64,000 nt of DNA from Phaeobacter italicus (GCF_001258055.1 NZ_CVRM01000031.1:248001-312000); one strand, 5' to 3'. Numbered from the stretch's first letter, positions 27,326 through 36,870 are shown. Notes: a model not told the origin generated them from the letters alone. Numbers and translations: made by a program.

Positions 27326-27709
27326 TCAGTCGGTGGCCGGGTCGCTTGCATGTTGTTCGAGGATATGAAGCGGCACGATATCCAGTGCTTTGATATGGGT
27401 CGCGCTCAGCTTGACCTTTGGGGCGCAGCCTTCGTCTGCGGCCTGCAGGAACCGTCCGGCGCACAGGCACCAGCTGTCGCCTGCCTTCAGTCCGGCAAAG
27501 CCGAATTCTGGCCTTGGGGTCGACAGATCATTTCCGACATATTTGGAAAAGGCGAGAAACTCGTCGGTCATGACAGCGCAGACTGTGTGACTGCCCTGAT
27601 CCTGGGCGCAGGTGTTACAATGGCCGTCCCGAAAGTACCCGGTCATCGGCTCTGTCGAACAGGGGGCCAAGGCGCCCCCCTTCACATTCACGCTTGCGTC
27701 TTTTTCCAT
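27326..27709 (-). CDS. DUF2237 family protein
   Basis: A 127-residue cytoplasmic protein. CSTEPMTGYFRDGHC near the start, a DQGSHTVCAVMTDEFL segment and the GDSWCLCAGRFLQA stretch followed by APKVKLSATH are the DUF2237 pattern, which contains several conserved cysteines. Function is unknown in the literature as far as I know; metal or redox binding is an inference from the cysteines. It begins 9 bp after the serine hydrolase stop, so the two are co-transcribed. Confidence 0.8.
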   Translation of the reverse strand: MEKDASVNVKGGALAPCSTEPMTGYFRDGHCNTCAQDQGSHTVCAVMTDEFLAFSKYVGNDLSTPRPEFGFAGLKAGDSWCLCAGRFLQAADEGCAPKVKLSATHIKALDIVPLHILEQHASDPATD

Positions 27710-27718
27710 CGCTTTACC

Positions 27719-28882
27719 CTAAAGTGACTTGGCCAGTGTTCTCAGCATTCTGACATTCTGCCGGGAGACACCTGATTCACGAAAGGCGCGGTCTGCCGCA
27801 GTCACCACGATCACGACATTTCGGCCCTGATGGATATAAATATATTGCCCATAGACGCCCCTGGCCAGAAATTCACCGGGCTCTGCGTTCCTTGGGATCC
27901 ACCATTGGTAACCATAGCCGGTCTTGCCCGGTTCTGTTGGTGCAGTAGGGCGGGTAGAGCGTGCAACCCAAAGGCGCGGGACGATCTGCTTGCGGCCATA
28001 TCGCCCGTTCTGCGCCATCATCAATCCAAAGCGCGCGAAATCCCGGGTCATCTGATTGATGCCACCAAGGACAAACGCGACCCCCGCACCATCCGTCAGG
28101 TAGTAACCGGCTTTCTCAAGGCCCAGATGGTAGAGGATCCTTTCAGAGAGCAGCTCTGGCACCGAACGACCGGTCGCGCCCCGGATAACCATGCCCAAGA
28201 CGTGGGTGTCGATTGACACATATTGCCAGATCTCGCCTGGCGCAGCGATTGTGCCTTTCAGCTCTGCGGCAAAATCGTCCAGCGTCCCGCCAAGGGCAAG
28301 GGTCCGGCCCATCCGATTGATATCGGAATCATAGTCCAGATAGTCTTCATCAAACTCGACCCCGCTGGCCATGTTCAGCACATTGCGGATTGTCGCCGTT
28401 TCATACGCAGATCCGCGCAAGGAGGGGGCGTATGTCACCACCTTCTCGTCAAGTGAGGCGATGGCCCCCTCGTCCAAAAGAATACCAAAGAGGGCGGAGA
28501 GGTAGCTCTTTGCCATGGACCACGAGATGCGCAGATCGGTCTCTGCGGTGCCCTTGTGATAGCTCTCGTGCCGGATCTGTCCGTTTTTCATAACCAGCAG
28601 CGAAGTAACGGATCGTTCTTCCATCCACTCCTGCACGCCGCTTGGCAGCGTCATTTCTACCCCGCGCGGCAACTCGCTCGGCTCTTGCGGGCCGCGATCC
28701 AGCGGGGTGGTCAGAAAGGCGTCTCCCATATGAGAGAAGTTGTGAACGATCGTGTCTTTGTCAAAAAGGGTGTTCACCGCGATCAGCCGGGCGATGGTCT
28801 CTCGTTTGTAGAGAGCCACCGACGCGGCGCAGACCAATGTCGTCAAAACGAAAATAGACGTAATACGTAGCCACTTGGGCAT
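27719..28882 (-). CDS. class C beta-lactamase-fold serine hydrolase
   Basis: The ATG at 28882 sits after a perfect GCAGGAGG site; 387 residues. An N-terminal hydrophobic helix (7-25) without an obvious cleavage site suggests membrane anchoring with a periplasmic domain. The SxxK motif is SMAK (Ser122, Lys125). The second motif is YVS in WQYVSIDTHVLG and the third is probably RGVYGQY, which replaces the usual KTG or HTG. Such proteins are often esterases, D-aminopeptidases or 6-aminohexanoate-dimer hydrolase relatives rather than true beta-lactamases. Substrate unknown. Confidence 0.85.
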   Translation of the reverse strand: MPKWLRITSIFVLTTLVCAASVALYKRETIARLIAVNTLFDKDTIVHNFSHMGDAFLTTPLDRGPQEPSELPRGVEMTLPSGVQEWMEERSVTSLLVMKNGQIRHESYHKGTAETDLRISWSMAKSYLSALFGILLDEGAIASLDEKVVTYAPSLRGSAYETATIRNVLNMASGVEFDEDYLDYDSDINRMGRTLALGGTLDDFAAELKGTIAAPGEIWQYVSIDTHVLGMVIRGATGRSVPELLSERILYHLGLEKAGYYLTDGAGVAFVLGGINQMTRDFARFGLMMAQNGRYGRKQIVPRLWVARSTRPTAPTEPGKTGYGYQWWIPRNAEPGEFLARGVYGQYIYIHQGRNVVIVVTAADRAFRESGVSRQNVRMLRTLAKSL

Positions 28883-28958
28883 AAAATCCTCCTGCAATAT
28901 GCTGATCCTAGTCAGCTGGAGGGGCAGCGCGCAAAGGCGACGCCGCGGCACCATGACA

Positions 28959-29669
28959 TCACTTGAATTTGTCGAGCAGCTTTTCCATCGGGGAGCGCGT
29001 GTCCTCTGCCTGGGCTTCGCTCGGTGCGGCTTTTTGCACAGCCTGGGGGCTCTGCGTGTCGCCCTTGTTCTTGGCCTTGGCTTGACCGGTGGAGCTGCGG
29101 GGCGGAGCGACGCGAAGGGCAACCGCATTCATGAACTTGCCTCCGTCCCCCTTGGCGAGCGAGGCCGCACCGTCCGAAATCCCGCGTAGAAGGTCGTCGA
29201 GCCAGACTTCATCCGCCTTGGCAAAATCGCGCAACACATAGCCCGCAACCGCATCCTTATGGCCCGGATGGCCGATGCCCAGGCGGACCCGCCCGTAATC
29301 TGCACCGATATGGGAGTGAATGGAGCGCAGACCATTGTGACCTGCGTGGCCGCCTCCTTGTTTGACGCGGGCTTTTCCGGGGGCCAGATCAAGTTCGTCG
29401 TGCAGAACGATCACGTCGGCCGGAGTGAGCTTGTAAAAGCGCATCGCTTCTCCGACCGATTGACCGGACAGGTTCATGAAGGTCTGCGGCTTGAGCAGCA
29501 GGACTTTTTCGCCGCCCAGAACGCCCTCGCTCAGCTGAGCCTGAAACTTGCTCTTCCACGGGGAAAAACCGTGGTCATCCGCAATCTGATCAAGTGCCAT
29601 AAAGCCGATGTTGTGGCGATTGCCTGCATATTTCGCGCCCGGGTTCCCGAGCCCTACAAAGAGTTTCAT
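28959..29669 (-). CDS. pth: peptidyl-tRNA hydrolase with C-terminal extension
   Basis: A 236-residue Pth. The N-terminus [20 protein letters not shown] provides Asn9 and catalytic His19; VLHDELDL carries the catalytic Asp; [14 protein letters not shown] is also intact. The E. coli enzyme is about 194 residues, so about 40 residues here form a Lys/Ala/Gln/Ser-rich tail ending ...KLLDKFK. Pth releases stalled peptidyl-tRNA. It follows rplY, a conserved pairing, although a terminator lies between them. Confidence 0.96.
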   Translation of the reverse strand: MKLFVGLGNPGAKYAGNRHNIGFMALDQIADDHGFSPWKSKFQAQLSEGVLGGEKVLLLKPQTFMNLSGQSVGEAMRFYKLTPADVIVLHDELDLAPGKARVKQGGGHAGHNGLRSIHSHIGADYGRVRLGIGHPGHKDAVAGYVLRDFAKADEVWLDDLLRGISDGAASLAKGDGGKFMNAVALRVAPPRSSTGQAKAKNKGDTQSPQAVQKAAPSEAQAEDTRSPMEKLLDKFK

Positions 29670-29755
29670 GGTCTGGCGTTGTCCTGCATCTGAGCTCTCT
29701 TTTTTCTACTGAGCCCTCGCACAGAGCGCAACAAGCGGCGGGGCGGGATGGCAAA

Positions 29756-29784
29756 CGAAAAACGGGCCCCGAAGGACCCGTTTC
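29756..29784 (-). terminator. rho-independent terminator of rplY
   Basis: On the minus strand AAACGGGTCC and GGGCCCGTTT pair around TTCG, followed by TTTCGTTT, 28 bases beyond the rplY stop. Read-through would feed pth. Confidence 0.85.
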
Positions 29785-29811
29785 CCAGAACAACCCAAAT
29801 GGGCGGTGTTC

Positions 29812-30435
29812 TTATTCTTCTGCAGCTTCTTCGCCGCCTTCTTCTTCGCTCTCAGCGGACTTGAGGCCGGACGGAGCGGAGATGTTGGCAACAACGAAGT
29901 CACGGTCGATGGTCGGCTTGGCGCCTTCCGGCATGGTGACCGAAGAGATGGTGACGGTGTCGCCGATGTTCAGGCCGGTCAGGTCAACAACCAGCTTCTC
30001 GGGGATGTCACCTGCGGTCACAACCAGCTCGACTTCCGGACGAACGGCAGTCAGAACGCCGCCGCGCTTGATGCCCGGTGCAGCTTCTTCGTTGATGAAC
30101 TCAACGGGAACGAACAGGTTCACTTTCGAGGTGCGGCGCAGGCGCATCAGGTCGAAGTGAGTCGGCAGGTCTTTTACAACGTCACGCTGAACGTCGCGGC
30201 AGATGACGCGGACGTCTTCCTGGCCTTCCACTTTCAGGTTCCACAGGGTGGACTTGAAACGACCAGCTTTCAGCTTTTTCAGCAGTTCGTTGAAGGGGAT
30301 CTGGATCGACATCGGTTCCGCGTCGCCACCAAATACAACCCCAGGAACCATGCCAGCACGACGTGCTGCACGAGCGGCGCCCTTGCCCGACCCCGTACGT
30401 TCCTGGCAAACAAGATCAGGAATCTGACCAGCCAT
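29812..30435 (-). CDS. rplY: 50S ribosomal protein L25/general stress protein Ctc
   Basis: The ATG at 30435 gives 207 residues. The N-terminal L25 domain (about 5-95) binds 5S rRNA and includes [20 protein letters not shown]; the C-terminal TL5/Ctc beta domain covers about 100-185, followed by an acidic tail ending [13 protein letters not shown]. This is the long Ctc form. It is followed on the same strand by pth, the usual neighbour. Confidence 0.96.
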   Translation of the reverse strand: MAGQIPDLVCQERTGSGKGAARAARRAGMVPGVVFGGDAEPMSIQIPFNELLKKLKAGRFKSTLWNLKVEGQEDVRVICRDVQRDVVKDLPTHFDLMRLRRTSKVNLFVPVEFINEEAAPGIKRGGVLTAVRPEVELVVTAGDIPEKLVVDLTGLNIGDTVTISSVTMPEGAKPTIDRDFVVANISAPSGLKSAESEEEGGEEAAEE

Positions 30436-30613
30436 GATAATTCTCCAATATGATAGGGGGGTGCCTCCAAGGCTGTCACCCCGCGTGAAGCCGTGCGCAT
30501 AGACCGGATTGGCCAAGTTTGCAACCCGCAAACAGGTAATCGGTCAGGCCGGAGAGGGATCAGCGCCGCGAAAACCACGCTGGCCCTCAATTCTGGCCCG
30601 TCTGGGCCTGTCG

Positions 30614-31783
30614 TCAGTCGGCCATCCAGCGACCGCCGAAGTCTTCGGGAATCAGCAGATTGTGACGCCCCAGACCGTGTACCGTCTTTTCTCCACACAG
30701 AGCCATCGTCGTATCGAGCTCCTTGTGGAGAACCTCCAGGGCCTTTGTCACACCCGCCTGACCCATCGCGCCAAGACCGTAGACAAACGCGCGTCCGATC
30801 ATGGTGCCCTTTGCGCCAAGAGCGATGGCCTTCAGGATGTCTTGACCAGAGCGGATACCGCTGTCCAGGTGGACTTCCACCTGATCGCCAACTGCATCCA
30901 TGATGGCAGGCAGCATCTGGATGGAACTCAGCGCACCGTCCAACTGGCGCCCGCCGTGGTTTGAAACAACAATCGCGTCTGCCCCAACCTTTGCCGCCAT
31001 CTTTGCATCCTCGACATCCAGGATACCCTTGAGGATCACCTTCCCGCCCCACATTTCCATGAGCTTCTCGATCTTGCCCCAGTCCAGTGAGGGATCAAAC
31101 TGCTCTGCTGTCCAGGCGCCAAGGGACGATGCGTCAGAGATGCCATCCACATGTCCGACGATGTTGCCGAAATTACGACGCTTGGCTCCCAGAATCTCAA
31201 TCCCCCAGGACCACTTCGTCATCAGATTGGCGATGGTTTTTGGGGTCAGCTTCGGCGGAGCAGAAAGGCCGTTTTTCAGATCCTTGTGCCGCTGCCCGAG
31301 GATCTGCAGGTCGAGGGTGATCACCAACGCAGAACAGCGTGCATCCTTGGCGCGTTGAATAAGACGGCGAACATAGTCTTCGTCCTTCATGGTGTAGAGC
31401 TGGAACCAGAATGGTTTTGTCGTTGCCTCGGCGACATCTTCGATAGAGTTGATTGACATCGTGGAGAGCGTGAACGGAACACCAAAGGCTTCGGCGGCGC
31501 GCGCGGCCTTGATCTCGCCGTCTGCGTGCTGCATCCCGGTCAACCCAACCGGAGCAAGTGCGACGGGCATGGTGACATCCTGGCCAATCATCTGTGTCGC
31601 TGTGCTGCGCCCTGCCATGTCCACGGCGACCCGTTGACGAAGCCGGATCTTCTCGAAATCGTTGGTGTTGTCGCGGAATGTCTGCTCTGTCCAGCTGCCG
31701 CTTTCGGCATAGTCGTAAAACATACGTGGTACGCGGCGTTCGTAAATGCGCTTGAGATCATCAATGTTGGTAATGACTGGCAC
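30614..31783 (-). CDS. FMN-dependent alpha-hydroxy acid dehydrogenase (L-lactate dehydrogenase type)
   Basis: The start is GTG 31783, seven bases after GAGGA; 389 residues. The fold is the FMN TIM barrel of lactate/glycolate oxidases: LAPVGLTGMQHADGE, the catalytic SNHGGRQLDG with its base His, and HLDSGIRSGQDILKA with GAKGTMIGR for the FMN phosphate. LldD oxidises L-lactate to pyruvate feeding the respiratory chain. LldD versus mandelate or glycolate oxidase cannot be settled, but length and motifs favour LldD. It is isolated between rplY and trpA on the same strand. Confidence 0.88.
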   Translation of the reverse strand: MPVITNIDDLKRIYERRVPRMFYDYAESGSWTEQTFRDNTNDFEKIRLRQRVAVDMAGRSTATQMIGQDVTMPVALAPVGLTGMQHADGEIKAARAAEAFGVPFTLSTMSINSIEDVAEATTKPFWFQLYTMKDEDYVRRLIQRAKDARCSALVITLDLQILGQRHKDLKNGLSAPPKLTPKTIANLMTKWSWGIEILGAKRRNFGNIVGHVDGISDASSLGAWTAEQFDPSLDWGKIEKLMEMWGGKVILKGILDVEDAKMAAKVGADAIVVSNHGGRQLDGALSSIQMLPAIMDAVGDQVEVHLDSGIRSGQDILKAIALGAKGTMIGRAFVYGLGAMGQAGVTKALEVLHKELDTTMALCGEKTVHGLGRHNLLIPEDFGGRWMAD

Positions 31784-31861
31784 GGCTCTGTCCTCGCCCT
31801 AAGTTGGTAATAAATTCTTACCAATCTTGTGCCGAAAGCGCAATCCAAGATACCGGGCAAG

Positions 31862-31893
31862 AAAAAAGGCCACACCCGGAGGGCGCGGCCTTT
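31862..31893 (-). terminator. rho-independent terminator of trpA
   Basis: On the minus strand AAAGGCCGCGCCC and GGGTGTGGCCTTT form 13 pairs (two G-U) around a three-base loop, followed by TTTTC, 25 bases after the trpA stop. Confidence 0.85.
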
Positions 31894-31918
31894 GGAAAAC
31901 ATGAATGATCACAAGGGA

Positions 31919-32710
31919 TTAGGCGGAATGGGCGCCGTCCGACAGGGATTTGACGAAGCTCAGAACCTCGCCCACGGGTTTGCCTGCGCCGATTTGGCTC
32001 ACGATGGCGGAGCCAACAACCGCACCATCCGCGACCGAGGCGATGCCTTTGGCCTTTTCCGGAGTGTTGATACCAAAACCCACGATCACAGGCAGATCGG
32101 TGCTTGCCTTGATGCGTGCCACTTCCGGACCGACGTTGGTGGCCTCGGCTTCGGCGGCACCTGTGATACCGGTGATGGAGACGTAGTACACAAAGCCAGA
32201 CGTATTCTGCAAAACGCGAGGCAGGCGTTTGTCATCGGTGGTCGGTGTCGCCAGTCGGATAAAGTTCAGACCTGCTTCCTGAGCGGGAATACACAGTTCG
32301 CTGTCTTCTTCTGGCGGAAGGTCGACCACGATCAGACCATCAATACCTGCATCCTTCGCATCCTTGAGGAAGGTCTCAACGCCGCGGCTGTAGATCGGGT
32401 TGTAATATCCCATCAGGACGATTGGCGTAGTGTTGTCTTCCTCACGGAAGGCCCGCGCCAGATCGAGCGTACGTTGAAGCGTCATCCCGGCTTCCAGGGC
32501 GCGCTGGCCTGCGAGCTGGATGGTCGGGCCGTCGGCCATCGGATCGGTAAAGGGCAGGCCCAGCTCGATCACATCCACACCAGCTGCCGGCAGGCCCTTG
32601 ACCAGCTCGAGAGAGGTGTCGAAATCTGGATCCCCGGCCATGACATAGGCAACAAATGCCTTTTTGTTGGCAGCTTTCAGGTCGGCGAATTTGGCGTCAA
32701 TGCGGGTCAT
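31919..32710 (-). CDS. trpA: tryptophan synthase alpha chain
   Basis: The ATG at 32710 gives 263 residues with catalytic Glu49 ([11 protein letters not shown]) and Asp60 (MADGPTIQ) at the same positions as in E. coli. [10 protein letters not shown] and [11 protein letters not shown] mark substrate and phosphate loops. TrpA cleaves indole-glycerol phosphate and passes indole to TrpB. It is on the opposite strand from trpF-trpB, separated by five unrelated genes, with its own terminator. Confidence 0.97.
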   Translation of the reverse strand: MTRIDAKFADLKAANKKAFVAYVMAGDPDFDTSLELVKGLPAAGVDVIELGLPFTDPMADGPTIQLAGQRALEAGMTLQRTLDLARAFREEDNTTPIVLMGYYNPIYSRGVETFLKDAKDAGIDGLIVVDLPPEEDSELCIPAQEAGLNFIRLATPTTDDKRLPRVLQNTSGFVYYVSITGITGAAEAEATNVGPEVARIKASTDLPVIVGFGINTPEKAKGIASVADGAVVGSAIVSQIGAGKPVGEVLSFVKSLSDGAHSA

Positions 32711-32836
32711 GATCGGGCCTTTTGCAAGTGTCTGCCCCGGTGTGCCGAATGTTTTCCCAGAAATCAATCCCGTGCACAGACAAGCCTAACCATATTGTGC
32801 CTGCCGAAAGCAGCGCGACCTTCGGCAGGGGGGCTG

Positions 32837-33343
32837 TTACAACGGCGCGTGCCAGCGCAGCAGCAGCTGATTGACGCCGGGATTGGTGTCTGCGGTGGAA
32901 GCGTTCGATTTATGGGACAGGGCCAGCGAAATGGCCCGTCCGCTTGCGAATGTCTTTCCCACGGCAAGAGAGCTGCGGATCTCAAAAGTTGAGCCCAGAT
33001 CGTTCAGATCCACATTTTCAGAGTATGCGCCCGGCATCACGCTGGTTTCGATGAACCAACCTCGCTGTAGGTGCCATGTCCCGACGACACCGGCCCCGAC
33101 AAATGCGTCCCCCGTGGTATGCACATCGAGTGCCGCACCAAAGGCTGCATCAAAGCTGCCGCGCTCCCAGAACGGGCTGTGCTGATACTCTAGCGACAAT
33201 ACCGCACTGTCTTCGGCCCCTTCGCGAGAGAAGCTTGTGTATCCGGCCCCAAGGACCAGTTCCTGCGCAGCTGCAGGCAAGGCGGCCGCAGTGGAAAGGG
33301 TGAGGGCGAGAGCGGTGGCCTTTGTGGCCGAAGTAAAGGTCAT
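32837..33343 (-). CDS. PagL-type lipid A 3-O-deacylase/acyloxyacyl hydrolase
   Basis: A 168-residue outer-membrane protein with a signal peptide (cleavage after Ala26, AAA-QE). The mature part alternates hydrophobic and polar residues as in an eight-stranded barrel and ends RWHAPL. Near the C-terminus, SHKSNAST gives His144, Ser146 and Asn147, the PagL active-site pattern, followed by NPGVN. PagL removes the 3-O-acyl chain of lipid A, altering outer-membrane permeability. It lies 126 bp upstream of trpA without operon linkage. Confidence 0.82.
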   Translation of the reverse strand: MTFTSATKATALALTLSTAAALPAAAQELVLGAGYTSFSREGAEDSAVLSLEYQHSPFWERGSFDAAFGAALDVHTTGDAFVGAGVVGTWHLQRGWFIETSVMPGAYSENVDLNDLGSTFEIRSSLAVGKTFASGRAISLALSHKSNASTADTNPGVNQLLLRWHAPL

Positions 33344-33476
33344 GGTCGTTAATCTCGTCTCGGTTGCGAACTATCGGTTTGGGTAGAATGATCTGTCTAT
33401 TTCGTTGTTGTGTCCAGTGCCTGTCGTTGAACTGGGATCACGATCACGGGATAACAATGCTCAACAGGTGAAATGG

Positions 33477-33515
33477 TTGCATTTTTGCAGCCCTTTGTGC
33501 CGCAAAATGATGCAA
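33477..33515 (+). promoter_or_regulatory. long inverted repeat in the ychF upstream region
   Basis: TTGCATTTTTGCAGC and GCCGCAAAATGATGCAA pair over about 14 positions with a two-base bulge around a CCTTTGT loop, about 110 bp before ychF. It could be a leader hairpin or an operator for ychF or the divergent PagL gene. Confidence 0.35.
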
Positions 33516-33623
33516 ATCGAGCAATGGCTGAATTGTGCGGGCAGGGCGGTTGAGGCGATGGCCGCTTGCGTCACCGTCAATTGCTGCCTAGAAGCGGCTC
33601 CCAAGTGGCATCAGGAGGCCGAA

Positions 33624-34721
33624 ATGGGCTTTAAAATGGGAATCGTGGGTCTGCCGAACGTCGGCAAGTCGACCCTGTTCAACGCATTGACCAAAACCGC
33701 ATCGGCGCAGGCGGCGAACTTTCCGTTTTGCACGATTGAACCCAATGTGGGTGAGGTCGGCGTTCCCGACCCGCGTCTGGACAAATTGGCGGCGATTGCA
33801 GGCTCCAAACAGATCATCCCCACCCGGATGACGTTTGTTGACATTGCAGGCCTCGTCAAAGGCGCGTCCAAAGGTGAAGGTCTGGGGAACCAGTTTCTTG
33901 CCAATATCCGCGAAGTCGACGCAATCGCGCATGTTCTGCGTTGCTTCGAAGATGGCGATGTGACCCACGTCGAAGGCCGTGTTGACCCGGTTGCTGACGC
34001 AGAAACCATCGAAACCGAGCTGATGCTGGCCGATCTGGAGAGCATTGAGAAACGGCGTGCGAACCTTGTGCGCAAGCTGAAGGGCAACGACAAGGAAGCG
34101 CAGCAACAGGATCGCCTGCTGGCAACGGCACAGGACATGTTGGAAAGCGGTAAGCCCGCCCGCCTGGTCGAGGTTGACGCAGAAGACGCCAAAGCCTGGA
34201 AAATGCTGCAGCTGCTGACCACCAAACCCGTTCTTTATGTCTGCAACGTCGGCGAATCCGAATCTGTCGACGGCAACGAACATTCCGCCAAGGTAGCGGA
34301 CATGGCAACAGCCCAAGGCAACGCTCATGTGATTATCTCGGCGCAGATCGAAGAAGAAATCAGCCAGCTGGAGCCCGAAGAGGCTGAGATGTTCCTCAGT
34401 GAGATGGGTCTCGCCGAGGCGGGTCTCGATCGTCTGATCCGGGCCGGCTACGAACTGTTGAAACTGGAAACCTACTTCACCGTGGGCCCCAAGGAGGCGC
34501 GCGCCTGGACCATCCGGACCGGGACAGCTGCTCCGCAGGCGGCAGGCGTGATCCACGGCGACTTTGAAAAGGGGTTCATCCGCGCAGAAACAATCGCTTA
34601 TGACGATTATATCGCAGCCAACGGAGAGCAGGGCGCCAAGGAAGCGGGCAAGATGCGGGCCGAGGGCAAGAGCTATATCGTCAAAGATGGCGACGTCCTG
34701 CACTTCCTCTTCAACACCTGA
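33624..34721 (+). CDS. ychF: ribosome-binding ATPase YchF (Obg family)
   Basis: The ATG at 33624 follows a perfect AGGAGG site; 365 residues. G1 is GLPNVGKST (about 9-17), G3 is DIAGLVKGA, and the G4 region reads CNVGE instead of NKxD, the change that gives YchF its ATP preference. The C-terminal TGS-like domain includes the [13 protein letters not shown] segment. YchF binds ribosomes and represses the oxidative stress response in some bacteria. A terminator follows. Confidence 0.97.
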   Translation: MGFKMGIVGLPNVGKSTLFNALTKTASAQAANFPFCTIEPNVGEVGVPDPRLDKLAAIAGSKQIIPTRMTFVDIAGLVKGASKGEGLGNQFLANIREVDAIAHVLRCFEDGDVTHVEGRVDPVADAETIETELMLADLESIEKRRANLVRKLKGNDKEAQQQDRLLATAQDMLESGKPARLVEVDAEDAKAWKMLQLLTTKPVLYVCNVGESESVDGNEHSAKVADMATAQGNAHVIISAQIEEEISQLEPEEAEMFLSEMGLAEAGLDRLIRAGYELLKLETYFTVGPKEARAWTIRTGTAAPQAAGVIHGDFEKGFIRAETIAYDDYIAANGEQGAKEAGKMRAEGKSYIVKDGDVLHFLFNT

Positions 34722-34748
34722 TTTTTCAGCCGTCTGAGACACGACATG

Positions 34749-34780
34749 ATGCCCGCCCTCGCAAGACGGCGGGCATTTTC
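34749..34780 (+). terminator. rho-independent terminator of ychF
   Basis: ATGCCCGCC and GGCGGGCAT are perfect inverted repeats around CTCGCAAGAC, followed by TTTTCTT, 28 bases after the ychF stop. Confidence 0.8.
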
Positions 34781-34876
34781 TTGATACAGCTGTCGGATAT
34801 TCCTGAAAGCGCCGGACTTGAGTTGCCGCTAACGGAAATGCTAAACCCCCACGATTAATCAGTCGGAAGGATAAAA

Positions 34877-35797
34877 ATGACAAAGCTGATCATCGACACA
34901 GATCCCGGCATCGACGATGCAATGGCGATTTTCTACGCGGCCGCGGCCCCGGATATCGACCTGCTCGGGCTCACCACAATCTTTGGCAACGTGACCACCA
35001 AGACCGCCACGCGCAACGCCCTGCGTCTGCTCGAAGCTGCAGGTCTGGATCTGCCGGTTGCCCATGGTGCCGAGGCGCCGCTGGTTCTGCCGCCGTTCAC
35101 CCCCTCTGCCCATGTTCACGGCGATGAGGGTTTTGGCGATATTCCGGCTGCAACTCCCAAGGGCAAGCCGGTGGAGGAAGACGCAGCTGATTTTCTGATC
35201 CGCATGGCACGAGAGCACAAGGGAGAGCTGGTCCTGTGCCCGATTGGCCCGCTGACCAATATCGCCATTGCGATCCAGCGGGACCCGGAGTTTGCCCAAA
35301 ACGTCAAACGGATCGTCATCATGGGCGGCTCGCTGGAAGAGGGCGGCAACATCACCCCCCACGCCGAAGCCAACATCTATCATGATCCCCACGCGGCAGA
35401 GGTACTGTTTGCCTCCGGTGCGCGGGTCGAAATGGTTGGCCTGGACGTGACACACCGCATCCTGTGCACCAAGGATGATTTCTCCGGCATCGCAGCGTCC
35501 TCGCCGCAACTGGGTGGTATGCTGCAGGAAATGTCAGTGTTCTATCTGCATTTCTACGAAACCGTGGGTAAGTTCGACGGCTGTTCCCTGCATGACCCGG
35601 CGGCCGTGATCGCCTGCACCCATCCAGAGTTGTTCACCGCCCGTTCAGTGCCAATGGAAGTCTCCTGTGAGGGCGACACATCTGGCGAAACCCGCCTGTC
35701 CAGCGAAGAGGGCCGCAAGCCGATCGACGTTTATATGGCCGTTGACGCAGAAGCGGTAAAATCCCTGTTCCTCAAGCGGTTGGCGATCCTGCCCTGA
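34877..35797 (+). CDS. inosine-uridine preferring nucleoside hydrolase
   Basis: A 306-residue protein after a CGGAAGGA site. The N-terminal DTDPGIDDA (about 7-15) is the calcium-binding signature; MGGSLEEGGN and NIYHDPHAAE, then LHDPAAV with the catalytic-region His, complete the family. It hydrolyses ribonucleosides to base and ribose in pyrimidine/purine salvage; rihA, rihB and rihC types cannot be told apart by eye. No transporter or kinase is adjacent. The gene stands alone between ychF and the tRNA-Ser gene. Confidence 0.93.
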   Translation: MTKLIIDTDPGIDDAMAIFYAAAAPDIDLLGLTTIFGNVTTKTATRNALRLLEAAGLDLPVAHGAEAPLVLPPFTPSAHVHGDEGFGDIPAATPKGKPVEEDAADFLIRMAREHKGELVLCPIGPLTNIAIAIQRDPEFAQNVKRIVIMGGSLEEGGNITPHAEANIYHDPHAAEVLFASGARVEMVGLDVTHRILCTKDDFSGIAASSPQLGGMLQEMSVFYLHFYETVGKFDGCSLHDPAAVIACTHPELFTARSVPMEVSCEGDTSGETRLSSEEGRKPIDVYMAVDAEAVKSLFLKRLAILP

Positions 35798-35971
35798 ACC
35801 TTTGACAGCCCGCATAGGGCTCGAAGGCCCGTTGAATATCGCGCGCCCGCCCCGGTCATCCAGGGCGGGCGCCATCCGTTTGGGCCCATGATCCGGACCG
35901 CATAATTTTTTTCCCGAAAATGTCGATTTCGCCCTTGTTCTCAACGCCCTTGCGCTGATAGACGGGTCAGC

Positions 35972-36061
35972 GGAGACGTGGCCGAGTGGTCGAAGGCGCT
36001 CCCCTGCTAAGGGAGTAGGCGGGAAACCGTCTCGAGGGTTCGAATCCCTTCGTCTCCGCCA
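35972..36061 (+). tRNA. tRNA-Ser (anticodon GCU)
   Basis: GGAGACG pairs with CGTCTCC as the acceptor stem, with discriminator G and an encoded CCA end. The D arm GCCGAGTGGTCGAAGGC, anticodon stem CTCCC/GGGAG with loop CTGCTAA (anticodon GCT), a long class II variable arm (GGCGGGAAACCGTC) and the T arm with TTCGAAT are all present. It reads AGC and AGU codons. Confidence 0.98.
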
Positions 36062-36207
36062 TCCTTTCATTGATTGGCAAGATCGCATTGATTGTCGCTC
36101 ATGTTCTGGCGGTCGGCCTGCTGTAGTATGTTGGCGCCTAGACCCGCGCTTGTTATTGCTGCTGTCTTCCTCAGCAGCTCCCCCAACACCCACGCATCGG
36201 TTCTCTC

Positions 36208-36870
36208 TTATCCCAGCTTGTTGAGTGTCTGCAGCAAGGCGTCGCAGGCGCCGGTGATGTGTTCGCGGGTGAGTGCGGCGGCGAGGTCGGCGTCGCCAGC
36301 AGCGCAGGCCTCCCAGATGGCGATGTGTTCGTCGTTTGCACGCTCACTGCCATTGGACAGAACGAGCTGGGCGCGCAGGTAGCTGTCGACCCGGTCCATC
36401 GCATTGTCGATGACATCCATATGATATTGCAACCCAGCCTCGCGGTAGAGAGTTGCGTGAAAATCACGGTTGAGATCGCCCCAGGTCATCGGATCTGAGG
36501 ATTGCGAGAAGGCCACGAGGCACTCCTTGGCCTGGGCGAGGGCCTCTTTGGACATGCGAGGAACCGCTCTGCGGATGACCTCTGGCTCCAGAACTGCGCG
36601 CAGGTCGAAAATCTCCTGTGCTTCCTGCGCAGAGAGGCCAGAGACAACGGCGCCCTTGTAGCGCTGCGTTTTGACCAACCCCTGTTCCTCTAGACGGGAA
36701 ATTGCCTCCCGCACGGGGATTCGGCTGGTGTTGAACATCCGGGCAATTTCGTCCTGACGCAGGGGTTCCCCTTCCTTCAGATCGCCTTCGATGATGGCTT
36801 TGCGCAATGCGTCAAAGACAATGGTCGCGGCCGAGGCGGTCTTGGAAATATCGACGGATTTCAACTTCAT
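36208..36870 (-). CDS. GntR/FadR-family regulator of the hydroxyproline operon
   Basis: The ATG at 36870 gives 220 residues. The winged helix (about 12-80) contains LRQDEIARMFNTSRIPVREA and the FCD ligand domain follows. Its metal-site residues are visible: Asp and His in DLNRDFHATLY, then His in NDEHIAIWEA and LTREHITGA. The gene is divergent from the hydroxyproline degradation operon, with a 16-bp palindrome between them, so I infer it represses that operon and responds to a pathway intermediate. Confidence 0.88.
   Translation of the reverse strand: MKLKSVDISKTASAATIVFDALRKAIIEGDLKEGEPLRQDEIARMFNTSRIPVREAISRLEEQGLVKTQRYKGAVVSGLSAQEAQEIFDLRAVLEPEVIRRAVPRMSKEALAQAKECLVAFSQSSDPMTWGDLNRDFHATLYREAGLQYHMDVIDNAMDRVDSYLRAQLVLSNGSERANDEHIAIWEACAAGDADLAAALTREHITGACDALLQTLNKLG

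Noticed and set aside
28883-29128. An 82-codon N-terminal extension of the serine hydrolase
   Set aside because: It overlaps the end of pth, is Arg/Pro-rich junk, and ATG 28882 has a perfect GGAGG site.
31829-32992. A 387-codon plus-strand open frame opposite trpA and the PagL-like gene
   Set aside because: trpA has catalytic residues and a matching terminator on the other strand; this frame has none.
33588-34883. A 431-codon minus-strand open frame opposite ychF
   Set aside because: ychF has full GTPase motifs and a perfect ribosome-binding site; the antisense frame shows no homology.
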